Part shown: piece after piece, positions 29,544 through 38,976 of the stretch
Layout: every line of letters begins with the position of its first letter
Position numbering within the stretch: position 1 is the stretch's first letter
Assembly (NCBI GenBank): GCA_016194585.1
Contig: JACQBG010000026.1
Span: 89,098 to 153,097, forward strand
DNA length: 64,000 nucleotides
Direction of reading: 5' to 3'
Origin: Gemmatimonadota bacterium
Lineage (GTDB): Bacteria > Gemmatimonadota > Gemmatimonadetes > Gemmatimonadales > Gemmatimonadaceae
Notes under the pieces: generated by a model
What the model saw: the letters and a program-made list of their open reading frames with translations, nothing else
What the model was told of the DNA's origin: nothing
Database searches by the model: none
Made by a program: the position numbers and the translations under genes

Positions 29544-30476
29544 ATGGCCGCACGCGGAGATTCCAGTCGACTCGACCTGTCGTCGTTCGCCCCCACTTCT
29601 CTATTGATGACGGCATCTTCCGGCCCTGCAGGTCAAGCGACACCCGGTTTCCAGACAACTCAGGATACGCTCGCCGCGGCCGAGGTCGCGGACGACTTCG
29701 CGCAACACCTGCTGCCGCAGGCCATCCCGCAGGCCCGCGCCGTCGTCGCCGTGGTCACCGCGGCCATCGTGGTGTTTGCGCTCTCCGACTACGACATCTT
29801 CGGCTTCAGTCGCACCTTCTGGGTCTTGAGCGCATTCCGCGCCGTGCTCGTCGTTTGTGGAGTCGTGGCGTTCACGCGTCTGCGCCCGGACGTGTCGTCG
29901 CGCACGCTGCGGACGACGCTGTTCGTCTATACACTGCTCGTCGCGGGCTTCTTCACCGCGCTGGCGCCGATCCGGACGCTCGAGACACTCTCGTACCCGC
30001 TCGTCGGCCTCGCCCTCGTCATGCTCTCCTACTTGATCCTCCCGCTGCCGCCGCGACTGCAGTTCTGGCCTGCGATCGTCGCGAGCTCCGGGGTGATGTG
30101 GTGGGCGTTCCACGGCGGTGCCACCGCACTCATGCGCATCGCGACGAGCGTGGTGTTCGTGGGCGGCAACGTCGCCGGTAGTCTCGTATCGTCGCAGCTC
30201 CGCTCCTGGCAGCGTCGGCACTTCCTCGCCCTCCGCGGACAGGCCGACGCGGTGGCACGCCTCGAGCAGGCGCTCGCCGAAGTCCGCGCCCTGCGCGGCA
30301 TCCTCCCCATCTGCAGCTTCTGCAAGAACGTGCGTGACGACCGGGGATACTGGCAGGAGGTGGAGGTCTACATGCGGGCGCACTCCACCACGGAGTTCAG
30401 TCACTCCATCTGTCCCGAGTGCTTGCACGAGCACTATCCCGAACACGCCGCGGCCGTCCTCGAGTCGATCAAATGA
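29544..30476 (+). CDS. Multi-TM membrane protein with C-terminal double-CxxC tail found on PAS/GAF/receiver signalling proteins
   Basis: About 5-6 TM segments, coiled coil (QADAVARLEQALAEVRAL), then LRGILPICSFCKNVRDDRGYWQEVEVYMRAHSTTEFSHSICPECLHEHYPE. Confidence 0.75.
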   Translation: MAARGDSSRLDLSSFAPTSLLMTASSGPAGQATPGFQTTQDTLAAAEVADDFAQHLLPQAIPQARAVVAVVTAAIVVFALSDYDIFGFSRTFWVLSAFRAVLVVCGVVAFTRLRPDVSSRTLRTTLFVYTLLVAGFFTALAPIRTLETLSYPLVGLALVMLSYLILPLPPRLQFWPAIVASSGVMWWAFHGGATALMRIATSVVFVGGNVAGSLVSSQLRSWQRRHFLALRGQADAVARLEQALAEVRALRGILPICSFCKNVRDDRGYWQEVEVYMRAHSTTEFSHSICPECLHEHYPEHAAAVLESIK

Positions 30477-31426
30477 CCATGCGCCGTTTGCTGCGCGTCG
30501 TCGCACTGATGGCCGGCGCGCTCGTGCTGGTCGCGATCGCCCTCGTCGCTTTCAGTTGGGCCCCCGACCGCACCGTCGCCGAGCTGGCGCCACGTTGGGC
30601 GCCGCCACCGTCGAAGTTCGTCGCCGTCGCGGGGATGCAGGTGCACGTGCGCGACGAGGGCCCACGCGCCGACTCCCTCCCGCTCGTGCTCATGCATGGC
30701 ACGTCGGCGAGCCTCCACACGTGGAACGGCTGGACGGACTCGCTCTCCAAGTCGCATCGCGTCATCCGGTTCGACCTGCCGGGGTTCGGGCTCACGGGGC
30801 CGATGCCCGGCGGCGACTACACGATGGCGCACTACGTCGTCGTCGTCTCCTCGCTCCTCGATTCGCTCCACCTCGGCCGCGTGATCCTCGCCGGCAATTC
30901 GTTCGGCGGCGAGGTGGCGGTGATGGTCACGCGCGCACAGCCCGACCGCGTCGCGAAACTCATCCTCGTCGACGCGGCGGGGTATCCGATGCGGTCGACG
31001 TCGGTGCCGCTCGGTTTCCGCCTCGCCCGCTCGCCGCTGTTCAGCAAGCTGATGCTCGTCACGCTCCCGCGCGCGATCATCGAGAGCAGCGTGCGCAACG
31101 TGTATGGCAACCCGTCGCTCGTCACGCCCGAACTCGTCGACCGGTACTACGAGCTCACCTTGCGGGCCGGCAACCGTCAGGCCGTCGCGGACCGGTTCCG
31201 GCAGTCGCCGAGCGACGGCATCGCCGGCGAGGTCGCGCAGCTCAAGCTGCCGACGCTCATCCTGTGGGGCTCGCGCGACCGTCTCATCCCGCCGGAGAAC
31301 GCGGAGCGGTTCCATCACGACATCGCCGGCAGCACGCTCGTCATCTTCGACGGACTTGGCCACGTGCCGCACGAAGAGGATCCCGCGCGCACCGTCGCGG
31401 TGGTGCGCCGCTTCCTCGGCCGGTAG
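30473..31426 (+). CDS. Alpha/beta hydrolase
   Basis: LMHGTSASLHTW, GNSFGGEVA, WGSRDRLIP, GHVPHEE; ATGA overlap. Confidence 0.9.
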   Translation: MTMRRLLRVVALMAGALVLVAIALVAFSWAPDRTVAELAPRWAPPPSKFVAVAGMQVHVRDEGPRADSLPLVLMHGTSASLHTWNGWTDSLSKSHRVIRFDLPGFGLTGPMPGGDYTMAHYVVVVSSLLDSLHLGRVILAGNSFGGEVAVMVTRAQPDRVAKLILVDAAGYPMRSTSVPLGFRLARSPLFSKLMLVTLPRAIIESSVRNVYGNPSLVTPELVDRYYELTLRAGNRQAVADRFRQSPSDGIAGEVAQLKLPTLILWGSRDRLIPPENAERFHHDIAGSTLVIFDGLGHVPHEEDPARTVAVVRRFLGR

Positions 31427-31499
31427 CTTGGCAGGAGCGGCCAGCGTCCTGCGCCGTCCGCTCGTAGAGTAGCGAAGGCCCCACCCGCCCGGAGAATCG

Positions 31500-33812
31500 A
31501 TGCCGCTCATCCGCCGCGCCGCGCACCTGCTCGTCGCGCTGCCCTTCGCCGCAACGTTGTTCGCCCAGGCGAAGCCCACCGTCGCCGACTTCCTCTCTTC
31601 CGCCGAACCGCTCGAGCTGACGTCGGCGAAGCACGCCGACCGCCTCGCGTGGATGGCGTACGACCGGGGGATGCGCAACGTCTACACGGCCGTCGCGCCC
31701 GACTTCAAGGCGGTGCGGCTCACCGACTACCTCTCCGACGACGGCCGCGACCTTACGAACGTCGAGATCTCGGCCGACGGCAGGATCGCGGTGTTCGTGC
31801 GCGGCGGCGCGCCGAACCGGGCGGGGTGGATCGCGAATCCCGGGCACGATCCCGCGGGCGGCGACCGCGCGATCTGGGCCGTGCGCACGAGCGGCGGCCC
31901 GTCATGGCGCGTCGCCGAAGGCGCGGCGCCCGCGCTCTCCCCCGACGGCAAGTGGGTGTTGTACGCGAAGGACGGCCAGATCTACCGCGGCCGCGTCGTC
32001 GGCGACGGGCCGAAGACGGCGATGGACACCGGCGGCGTGCCGTACATCAAGGAATGGGGGCGCAACGGCAATCCGCGCTGGTCGCCGGATGGCTCGAAGG
32101 TGCTCTTCACGAGCGAGCGCGAGAACCACGCGCTCGTGCTCGTCTACGACGTGAAGTCGCGGAAGGTGACGTATCTCGCGCCGAGCGTGGACTGCGACGC
32201 GAGCCCCACATGGTCGCCCGACGGCAAGCAGGTCGCGTTCCTGCGGCGTCCTGGCGTGCCGTACGGATTGCAGTCGCAGCCCGGTGGTGGCGGCATCGGC
32301 TTTCCGCAGGGTGCCGCGTACAACCCGAACGCGTCCGCGGCCGGCCGCGGTGGCTTCGGCGGCGGATTCGCCGCCGGCGGTTGCGGCTTCGGTGGGGGAC
32401 GCGGTTTCGGCGGCGGTCCGGGCGCGGCGCCCGCGCCGGCCGGGCGTGGCGGGCGCGGCGCCGACACGAGCGGTGTCCGCCGCTCGCCTGGCTTCTACAG
32501 CGCGACGTTCACCGGCGGCTACACGCTCTCGCTGATGATCGCCGACGCGACCACCGGCGTGGCGAAGGAAGTGTGGCACAACGCGCCGGGCGACAAGCTC
32601 TACACGATGATCAACAACATCCAGTGGACGGGCGACCGGCTCGTCTTCCCGCTCACGCCGGCGGAGGACGAGTTCGAGCGCTACTACTCGATGCCGGCGA
32701 ACGGGGGGAGCGACCCCGTGCAGATCACGACGACCAACGGGCTCATCGAGAACCCGCAGATGGTCGCGCTCTCGCCGGACGGGCAGACGTTCTACTACGC
32801 GACGAACGCGGGCGACATCGAGCATCGCCACATCTGGGCGGTGCCGGTGGCCGGCGGAACGCCGCGGCAGCTCTCGACCGGCGCCGGCATCGAGGTGTTC
32901 CCCGCGCCGCTAGCGAGCGGCAAGCAGCTCGCGGTGCTCTACTACGACGCGCGTACGCCGGCATCGGTCGCGCTGGTCGCCGTGTCGGGGGGCGCGCCGA
33001 AGACCGTGTTCCCCACGCTGAGCAAGGGTTTCCCCACGGCGGCGCACGTGACGCCGGAGATCGTGCTCACCAAGGCGGCCGATGGGCTGGAGATCCACAA
33101 CCAGCTCTTCCTCCCCGCCGACCTGAAGCCCGGTGAGAAGCGTCCGGCGATGATCTTCGTGCACGGCGGGCCGGTGCGTCAGATGCTGCCGGCGTATCAC
33201 TACATGCAGTTCTACCATTGGGCGTACGCCTACAACCAGTGGCTCGCGAGCCAGGGCTACATCGTGCTCTCGATCAATTATAGAAGTGGCATCGGTTACG
33301 GCCGCTCGTTCCGCAACGCGCCCAACACGAATATGCGCGGCAACAGCGAGTATCAGGATGTGCTCGCCGGCGCGAAGTACCTGCAGGGGCGCGCCGATGT
33401 CGACGTAACGCGCATGGGGATCTGGGGGTTGTCGTATGGTGGTCTCCTCACGAGCGAAGCGCTGGCGCGCAACAGCGACATCTTCGTCGCCGGCGCCGAC
33501 CTCGCCGGCGTGCACCAGTACGGTCCCGTGCTCGACACGAACAACCTCGCTTTCCGGTCGTCGGCCATCGGCGCGATCGACGGATGGAAGTCGCCCGTCT
33601 ATCTCGTGCACGGCGACGACGACCGCAACGTCGATTTCGGCCAGACGGTGGGGTTGGTGCAGCTGCTCCGCGCGCGCGGCATCTATTATGAATTGAAGGT
33701 GATCCCCGATGATCAGCACGAGTCGATGATCCACAAGAACTGGGTCGACACTTTCGACGCGATGGGCGCGTTCTTCAAGCGCTTCGTGTGGAACAAGGAG
33801 AAGGCGCCCTGA
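31500..33812 (+). CDS. S9 family (prolyl oligopeptidase/DPP-like) exported peptidase with Gly-rich insertion
   Basis: Beta-propeller repeats; MGIWGLSYGGLLTSEAL, VHGDDDRNVDFGQ, DDQHESMIHKNW; signal peptide. Confidence 0.92.
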   Translation: MPLIRRAAHLLVALPFAATLFAQAKPTVADFLSSAEPLELTSAKHADRLAWMAYDRGMRNVYTAVAPDFKAVRLTDYLSDDGRDLTNVEISADGRIAVFVRGGAPNRAGWIANPGHDPAGGDRAIWAVRTSGGPSWRVAEGAAPALSPDGKWVLYAKDGQIYRGRVVGDGPKTAMDTGGVPYIKEWGRNGNPRWSPDGSKVLFTSERENHALVLVYDVKSRKVTYLAPSVDCDASPTWSPDGKQVAFLRRPGVPYGLQSQPGGGGIGFPQGAAYNPNASAAGRGGFGGGFAAGGCGFGGGRGFGGGPGAAPAPAGRGGRGADTSGVRRSPGFYSATFTGGYTLSLMIADATTGVAKEVWHNAPGDKLYTMINNIQWTGDRLVFPLTPAEDEFERYYSMPANGGSDPVQITTTNGLIENPQMVALSPDGQTFYYATNAGDIEHRHIWAVPVAGGTPRQLSTGAGIEVFPAPLASGKQLAVLYYDARTPASVALVAVSGGAPKTVFPTLSKGFPTAAHVTPEIVLTKAADGLEIHNQLFLPADLKPGEKRPAMIFVHGGPVRQMLPAYHYMQFYHWAYAYNQWLASQGYIVLSINYRSGIGYGRSFRNAPNTNMRGNSEYQDVLAGAKYLQGRADVDVTRMGIWGLSYGGLLTSEALARNSDIFVAGADLAGVHQYGPVLDTNNLAFRSSAIGAIDGWKSPVYLVHGDDDRNVDFGQTVGLVQLLRARGIYYELKVIPDDQHESMIHKNWVDTFDAMGAFFKRFVWNKEKAP

Positions 33813-34093
33813 TGGAGGCGAAGGTCTGGTACGTCGCGCTCGCCATCGTCGTGCTGAACCTCCCGTTCGGTTGGTGGCGGGCCGGCGTCGTGAAGTTCAG
33901 TCGCGACTGGTTCCTCGCGGTGCACATCCCGGTGCCGATCGCGATCGGCATCCGTCTCGCCTCGGGGCTCGGGTGGCGCTTCGCGGCGCTCCCGCTGTTC
34001 ATCTTCGCCTTCTTCATCGTGCAGTTGCTCGGCGGGCGCGCACGGCAGCTGCGCTCCCCGCGCGCGAACGCGGCCGGCGGCGCGGGTCCGTGA
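33812..34093 (+). CDS. Small membrane protein
   Basis: Overlaps the S9 stop (TGATG); hydrophobic segments VWYVALAIVVLNLPFGWWR...FFIVQLLGGR. Confidence 0.7.
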   Translation: MEAKVWYVALAIVVLNLPFGWWRAGVVKFSRDWFLAVHIPVPIAIGIRLASGLGWRFAALPLFIFAFFIVQLLGGRARQLRSPRANAAGGAGP

Positions 34094-34105
34094 TGGTGCC
34101 CCGTC

Positions 34106-34462
34106 GTGCGTGAACTCGACGGGTCGAGCGAGAGCCTCGCCCAGTTCGTGGCCCGCGAGGCGCGCACGGCCAGCGATGGCGTGCTCGCCGGCACCGGCGT
34201 CATCGGGGCCGTGGTCGTGGGGGGCGTGCTCCATTGGCGGCCCCCGGCGTGGCCGGTCTTCACCGCGGCCGGTCTGATGCTTCTCGCGCTCGCCGTGTGG
34301 GGCGCGGTCGATCGCGAACTCGACGAGCGCTCGCGCACCGGCGAGTCCGCGCATCCCTTCCTGCGGGCGACCCGCGCCGCCGTCGCGCTCGTCGGATGGG
34401 CGGCCATGCTCGTCGCCGTCTTCGGCCTGCTCGGCGTCGCCCTCGGCACCATCATCAGCTAG
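34106..34462 (+). CDS. Small membrane protein
   Basis: GTG start; three TM segments. Confidence 0.6.
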   Translation: MRELDGSSESLAQFVAREARTASDGVLAGTGVIGAVVVGGVLHWRPPAWPVFTAAGLMLLALAVWGAVDRELDERSRTGESAHPFLRATRAAVALVGWAAMLVAVFGLLGVALGTIIS

Positions 34463-34470
34463 GAGATCCC

Positions 34471-36561
34471 ATGACGGCTCGACTTCCGCTACGCCGCCGC
34501 GTGCCGCGCCTCGCCATGCTCCTCGCGGCGTGCGCCGTCGGCGCGTGCGGTGGCGCATCCCGCTCGGTCACGGGTGACTGGGACGTGTACGTCGCGCTCG
34601 GCTCCGCGCCCGGCTCCGGATTCGAGGGTTGGCGCCGCATGGGGTTCGCGCACTTCGCCGGCCACGATTCAGGGTTCGCGGGGTCCATCCGTCGGCGCAC
34701 CGGCGAGGTGATGCTCGACGTCACGCGCCTCACGGCGCGGGGCGACACGCTCGTGCTCGCCAACGCGGGGAACAGCGCCGTGCAGACTGTTTGGCACGGT
34801 GACACCCTCACCGGCCCGCTGCTTTCCGACGGCAAGCCCGCCGGGCGCCGCTACCGGCTCGTGCGGCGCGCCACGCCGTTCGTCGTCGAGAAGCCGTACG
34901 CGTTGTGGCCGGGCGCGGTGAGCGACTCCGCGTTCGCCGTCACCGAAGACACCGCGGTCTTCATGAAGACGCGCGACGGCGCCCGCCTCGTGAGCTACGT
35001 CGCCCGCCCCGTGGGTGCGGGACCGTTCGGCGTCGTGCTGCAGCGCACCCCCTACACGCGCATCCTGCACGCGGCGGGCCGGTGGTGGGCGGCGCGCGGT
35101 TACATCTTCGTCGCCCAGCACGTGCGCGGCCGCGACATCTCCGACGGCAACGACTTCGGCGATTACGACACCGACGTGCGCGACGGCTACGACGCCGTGG
35201 AGTGGGCCGCGAAGCTCCCCGGCGCGAACGGCCGCGTGGGGATGATCGGCCACTCCGACGAGGGACGGCTCGCCTGGTACGCGGCGGTGAGCGCGCCACC
35301 CCATCTCGCCGCGTTGGCGCCGTCGGCGGCGACGGGCGATCCGTGGCGCATCGTGCCGTACGAGGACATGGTGTTCTCCCCCATCAACGTCGCGTGGGCC
35401 TGCCTCATGCGGGCACGCACGCTGCAGCGCACCGACGACCTCGACATCGGCACGGCGATGATGCACCTGCCGTTGAGCGACCTGCCGCAGACGCTCGGCT
35501 GCGGCCGCGTGCCGCTCTGGGACCGGTGGATCGCCCACCCGACGCTCGACGCATACTGGCGCGCGCACGCCGTCACGACGAACATCGCGAAGGTGAAGGC
35601 GCCCGTGCTGCAGATCGCCGGCTGGTACGACGATTCGCGCGGTCCCATCGACTACACGAACGCGCTCCAGGCCGTGCCGGGCCATCCGTTCATCCGGCTC
35701 GTCATGGGGCCGGGCGCGCACAAGGGGGTGGACTACGTCGCCGGCGAGTTCGGCCCGCAGTCGCGCGTCGAGACGCGCGCGCTGCAGCTCCGCTGGTTCG
35801 ACCACTACCTGCTCGGCCGCGACAACGGCGTCGACAAGGAGCCGCCGTTCGACACGTTCGTGTTCGGCGACGACGCCTGGCGCAAGGAGGCGGCGTGGCC
35901 GATCGCGCGCGCCGTGCCGACCAAGTGGTACCTCGCCTCGGGAGGCGCGGCGAACACGAGTGGCGGCGACGGCGTGCTCGACACGCTCCCGCCGCGTGGC
36001 GCCGCGGCCGACACCTTCACCTACGACCCGGCGAAGCCCACCCCGTATCTCATCGACTCGCGTGAGCTCGAGACGTCGCTCAACGAGGACTTCACGGCGC
36101 TCAACGCCTCGCGGCGTGACGCGCTCGTGTTCACCTCGAAGCCGCTCACCAAGCCCATCGAGGTGACGGGACAGATGGCGGCCACGATCTGGGCGGCGAC
36201 CGACGCCAAGGACACCGACTGGAACGTGATGCTGCTCGACGTCTTCCCCGACGGCCACGCCGAACGGGTGCAGGACGGGGTGGCGCGCGCGCGGTTCCGG
36301 AAGGGGAACGATCGCGAGGTGCTGCTCATGCCGGGGCAGGTGGAGCAGTACGCGATCGATCTCTGGTTCACGTCGCGCGTGTTCGAGCCGGGGCACCGTC
36401 TCCGGGTGAGCGTGTCGAGTGCGCTGTTCCCCAAGTACGATCGGAACCTCAATACGGGCGGGAACAACGAGCGGGATTCGACGTTCGTGGTGGCGCACCA
36501 GCGGCTCGTGCATGATGCGGCGCATCCGTCGCACGTCGTGCTGCCCACCGTGCCGCGCTAG
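34471..36561 (+). CDS. CocE/NonD family (X-Pro dipeptidyl-peptidase S15-like) hydrolase, predicted lipoprotein
   Basis: QRTPYTRILHAAGRWWAARGYIFVAQHVRGRDISDG; DGYDAVEWAAKLPGANGRVGMIGHSDEGRLAWYAA; GAHKGVD; lipobox-like VGAC. Confidence 0.9.
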   Translation: MTARLPLRRRVPRLAMLLAACAVGACGGASRSVTGDWDVYVALGSAPGSGFEGWRRMGFAHFAGHDSGFAGSIRRRTGEVMLDVTRLTARGDTLVLANAGNSAVQTVWHGDTLTGPLLSDGKPAGRRYRLVRRATPFVVEKPYALWPGAVSDSAFAVTEDTAVFMKTRDGARLVSYVARPVGAGPFGVVLQRTPYTRILHAAGRWWAARGYIFVAQHVRGRDISDGNDFGDYDTDVRDGYDAVEWAAKLPGANGRVGMIGHSDEGRLAWYAAVSAPPHLAALAPSAATGDPWRIVPYEDMVFSPINVAWACLMRARTLQRTDDLDIGTAMMHLPLSDLPQTLGCGRVPLWDRWIAHPTLDAYWRAHAVTTNIAKVKAPVLQIAGWYDDSRGPIDYTNALQAVPGHPFIRLVMGPGAHKGVDYVAGEFGPQSRVETRALQLRWFDHYLLGRDNGVDKEPPFDTFVFGDDAWRKEAAWPIARAVPTKWYLASGGAANTSGGDGVLDTLPPRGAAADTFTYDPAKPTPYLIDSRELETSLNEDFTALNASRRDALVFTSKPLTKPIEVTGQMAATIWAATDAKDTDWNVMLLDVFPDGHAERVQDGVARARFRKGNDREVLLMPGQVEQYAIDLWFTSRVFEPGHRLRVSVSSALFPKYDRNLNTGGNNERDSTFVVAHQRLVHDAAHPSHVVLPTVPR

Positions 36562-36710
36562 CACTGCTTCGTCACGTTCATTGTGATGCGGGATGGCCTG
36601 AGTCGCCGTTCCCGCGAAGCGTTCTGGAACGAGCAGCTGACTCCACGTCGGGGCCGACAGACTCACCCAACCGGCGAGGCGCCGGGCTGGAGCACGAGAT
36701 CACACGGTGG

Positions 36711-36880
36711 ATGGCGCCGTTCCTCGAGGCGGTCGGGCTGAGCGGACTTCGTCGTTGGGCGCCGGTCTTCCTGCATGCAGGGCTTGCAAGAGTGTCCGGC
36801 CCGTGGCGGAACGCGTGGCGCTTGCTGATCACGAGCGGTTGCACCACTTCATCGCCAGCTGCGCCCGGAAGAGTGGACCG
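36711..36880 (+). pseudogene. Frameshifted remnant of an IS701-like transposase N-terminus
   Basis: WMAPFLEAVGLSGLRRWAPVFLHAG in one frame, RACKSVRPVAERVALADHERLHHFIASCA in the next; resembles IS701 transposase (KSV.PMA....L..ERLHHF). Confidence 0.6.
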
Positions 36881-36969
36881 AGGCGCCCGCTCGACTCTGA
36901 CGGGCGCGCGTGCCACGCGGCGCGCGCGCTTACCTCGCTCAGACGGGTACCACTACCAGTGGACCTTCC

Positions 36970-37281
36970 AGCCGTCTCTGCTCACGCGCGGATATCGATA
37001 TTCTCCGGGAGCGTGTAATCGAGCACGAAACGAGGCACTACACAGAGGACAAAGCCTACTTTGATAGTGTCGATGTGATGCAGCGCATCGAGACGGCACA
37101 TTCACCGGCGCTGCTTGGGTCGCTGTTAGCGGGAAGCGATGCGTGGATACTCGCGAAGAGCGCCGCGATAGACCGCGCGCTCAATCTCGCGTACTTGAAA
37201 CAATGGGATGCCGTCGTCAACGTCCCCGTAGACGAGAACTATCCTGTTTTGACTCCGAATTGCAAGCGTTCCAATCCATGA
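36970..37281 (+). pseudogene. C-terminal fragment of a secreted protein related in position to the 39593-41233 protein
   Basis: DIDILRERVIEHETRHYTEDKAYFDSVDVMQRIET...PVLTPNCKRSNP with no start or N-terminus; followed by a paralogue of the 41287 gene, as in the second cassette. Confidence 0.45.
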
Positions 37282-37320
37282 CTTGCATTGAGATGCCTAC
37301 CCTCCTGACGAGGTCTCGCA

Positions 37321-38001
37321 TGACTCCACGCTACCGGTCGATGTTCGTCCTCGCCTCGGCCATGTATGCCTCGTTGTGTGTGACTGTTTCGGCAGACGCG
37401 CAAGGTACCGGGCAGGGTGCGTCGCATGACTGCCAGCAAGCCGCCAACGTCTTGCGTGCCTTCGACCAGTCGGTGGTGAATAGCGGTGGGCACGCCAATC
37501 AGGGTGCGGGCAAACTCGAACAACGACAGCTCGCCGCCGAGAGACTTGCGACATGCGGAGCGGTGGGTGGATTGGCGGCGGCGCAGACGATCCGGGCGAC
37601 GCGGGTGGTGACCGATACCGCAACACTTCGCGTTCTACTCGCGGGCTTTACGAATTTCCGCGACACCGCCGTCGTAAGTGCGGCGATGAGCGTTGCGGCC
37701 GACCCGGCGGCGACTATCCCCGCGCGCGTGTACGCGCTGAAGACCGTGTGGAACTTGCGCAAAGGCAATCCGTGGATTCCTTATGAGAACTTCCTGCCTT
37801 CGGAGCAGCAAGGAGCGATATGGTCTGCGCGGTGCGGCAGTGGTGTGCAACTCTCTGACGGACATGCGTACTGGACGGAAGGCGCCACCCCCCCCGGCGG
37901 GGTTCGAGTCGATGCTGCGGGCATTTGCTGCGCAGCTAGCCGACGATCTTTCTCAGCCGCTTCCTGTACGCACGGCCGCGCAGTGCGCGTCCTCCCCCTA
38001 A
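37321..38001 (+). pseudogene. Secreted repeat-helical protein, paralogue of 41287-41925, apparently frameshifted
   Basis: Signal peptide; DCQQAANVLRAF...ATCGAVGGLAAAQTI...AARVYALKTVWNL in one frame, FESMLRAFAAQLADDLSQPLPVRTAAQCASSP in another. Confidence 0.5.
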
Positions 38002-38203
38002 AAGGAGACTGGAGGGTACGGTCCCAACACACGCCTGGCACTGCCGAGATCGGCGTTCCTGGGAAGTCGCAGCTCGGCATCGGGGACGAAGGACTCAAGG
38101 GATCGACAGGACGTACACCTCCGAGACTTCGCTGTCTCGCGGGCATCGGGCGCGATGTTACGTCCGACACTCGATTGTGCCATCATCCGCTTTTCGCTAG
38201 AAC

Positions 38204-38605
38204 TCATCCCACAAACCGGCGAGAGAGGATCATGATGCACGCGAGCTGGACAAACGCCAGAAAGTTCTCGACGTGCCGCTCATAGCGCGTTACGAGGCGC
38301 CGGAAGTTCTGCAGCCACGCGAATAGGCGTTCGATCTTCCAGCGACGGCAGTAGCGGCGGAGCTGTCGGCCGTCCTGAGTGATGTTCCGGCGCGTCGCAC
38401 GGTGTGGGGCGATGAACTCGATGCCGCGCTTCGCGAGTTGGGCGTCTAGGGCGTCGCTGTCGTAGCCGCGGTCTCCGATGATGCGCGTCGGCAGCCGGCG
38501 GAGAAAACGGTGCTTCAGTGTGTCGCCGACGAGCGAGATTTCACTGGGATTTGCACTCGCGACAGTAACGGCGAGAGGAAGACCAGCACCGTCTGCGAGT
38601 GCCAT
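38204..38605 (-). CDS. IS5-family transposase, ORF B (DDE domain, expressed by frameshift)
   Basis: IIGDRGYDSDALDAQLAKRGIEFIAPHRATRRN...YCRRWKIERLFAWLQNFRRLVTRYERHVENFLAFVQLACIMI. Confidence 0.93.
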   Translation of the reverse strand: MALADGAGLPLAVTVASANPSEISLVGDTLKHRFLRRLPTRIIGDRGYDSDALDAQLAKRGIEFIAPHRATRRNITQDGRQLRRYCRRWKIERLFAWLQNFRRLVTRYERHVENFLAFVQLACIMILSRRFVG

Positions 38606-38976
38606 GATCTTGGTGCCATTGCCTTTGCGGGTGAGGCCGACGGCGAGGCCCCTTTTTTCGCGCCCGCGAAGGTCGCGTCGATAAACGTCTCGGTGAAGTC
38701 ATATCCCCCGGCCGCCGCGAACTCGCGCGCCAAGTGGTGGAGCACTCGGGCCAGCGTCCCGTTGCGAGCCCAGAGTTGAAAGCGTCGATGACACGTCTGA
38801 TACGGCGGGTAGCGGTCGGGCAGGTCGTGCCAGGGCGCGCCGGTCCGCATCACCCAGAGCACACCGTTCAGTACGTCGCGCGGATCGCGCCAGGGACGAC
38901 CCCGTCCATCGGGGCGTCGACGCGGCTTGGGGAGCAACGGCTCGAGGAGCTTCCACTGGGCTTCGGTGAGGTCCAT
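38515..38976 (-). CDS. IS5-family transposase, ORF A
   Basis: MDLTEAQWKLLEPLLPKPRRRPDGRGRPWRDPRDVLNGVLWVMRTGAPWHDLPDRYPPYQTCHRRFQLW. Confidence 0.93.
   Translation of the reverse strand: MDLTEAQWKLLEPLLPKPRRRPDGRGRPWRDPRDVLNGVLWVMRTGAPWHDLPDRYPPYQTCHRRFQLWARNGTLARVLHHLAREFAAAGGYDFTETFIDATFAGAKKGASPSASPAKAMAPRSWHSQTVLVFLSPLLSRVQIPVKSRSSATH
38649..38658 (-). other. Slippery site (AAAAAAGGGG on minus strand) for -1 frameshift between transposase ORFs
   Basis: GCG AAA AAA GGG; a -1 shift gives KKRGLAVGLTRKGNGTKIMALADGAGLPL, rejoining ORF B. Confidence 0.7.

Noticed and set aside
38649-38658. Transposase as a frameshifted pseudogene
   Set aside because: Overlapping-ORF organisation with an A6G slippery site is normal for this IS5 subgroup, and the ends and CTAG duplication are intact
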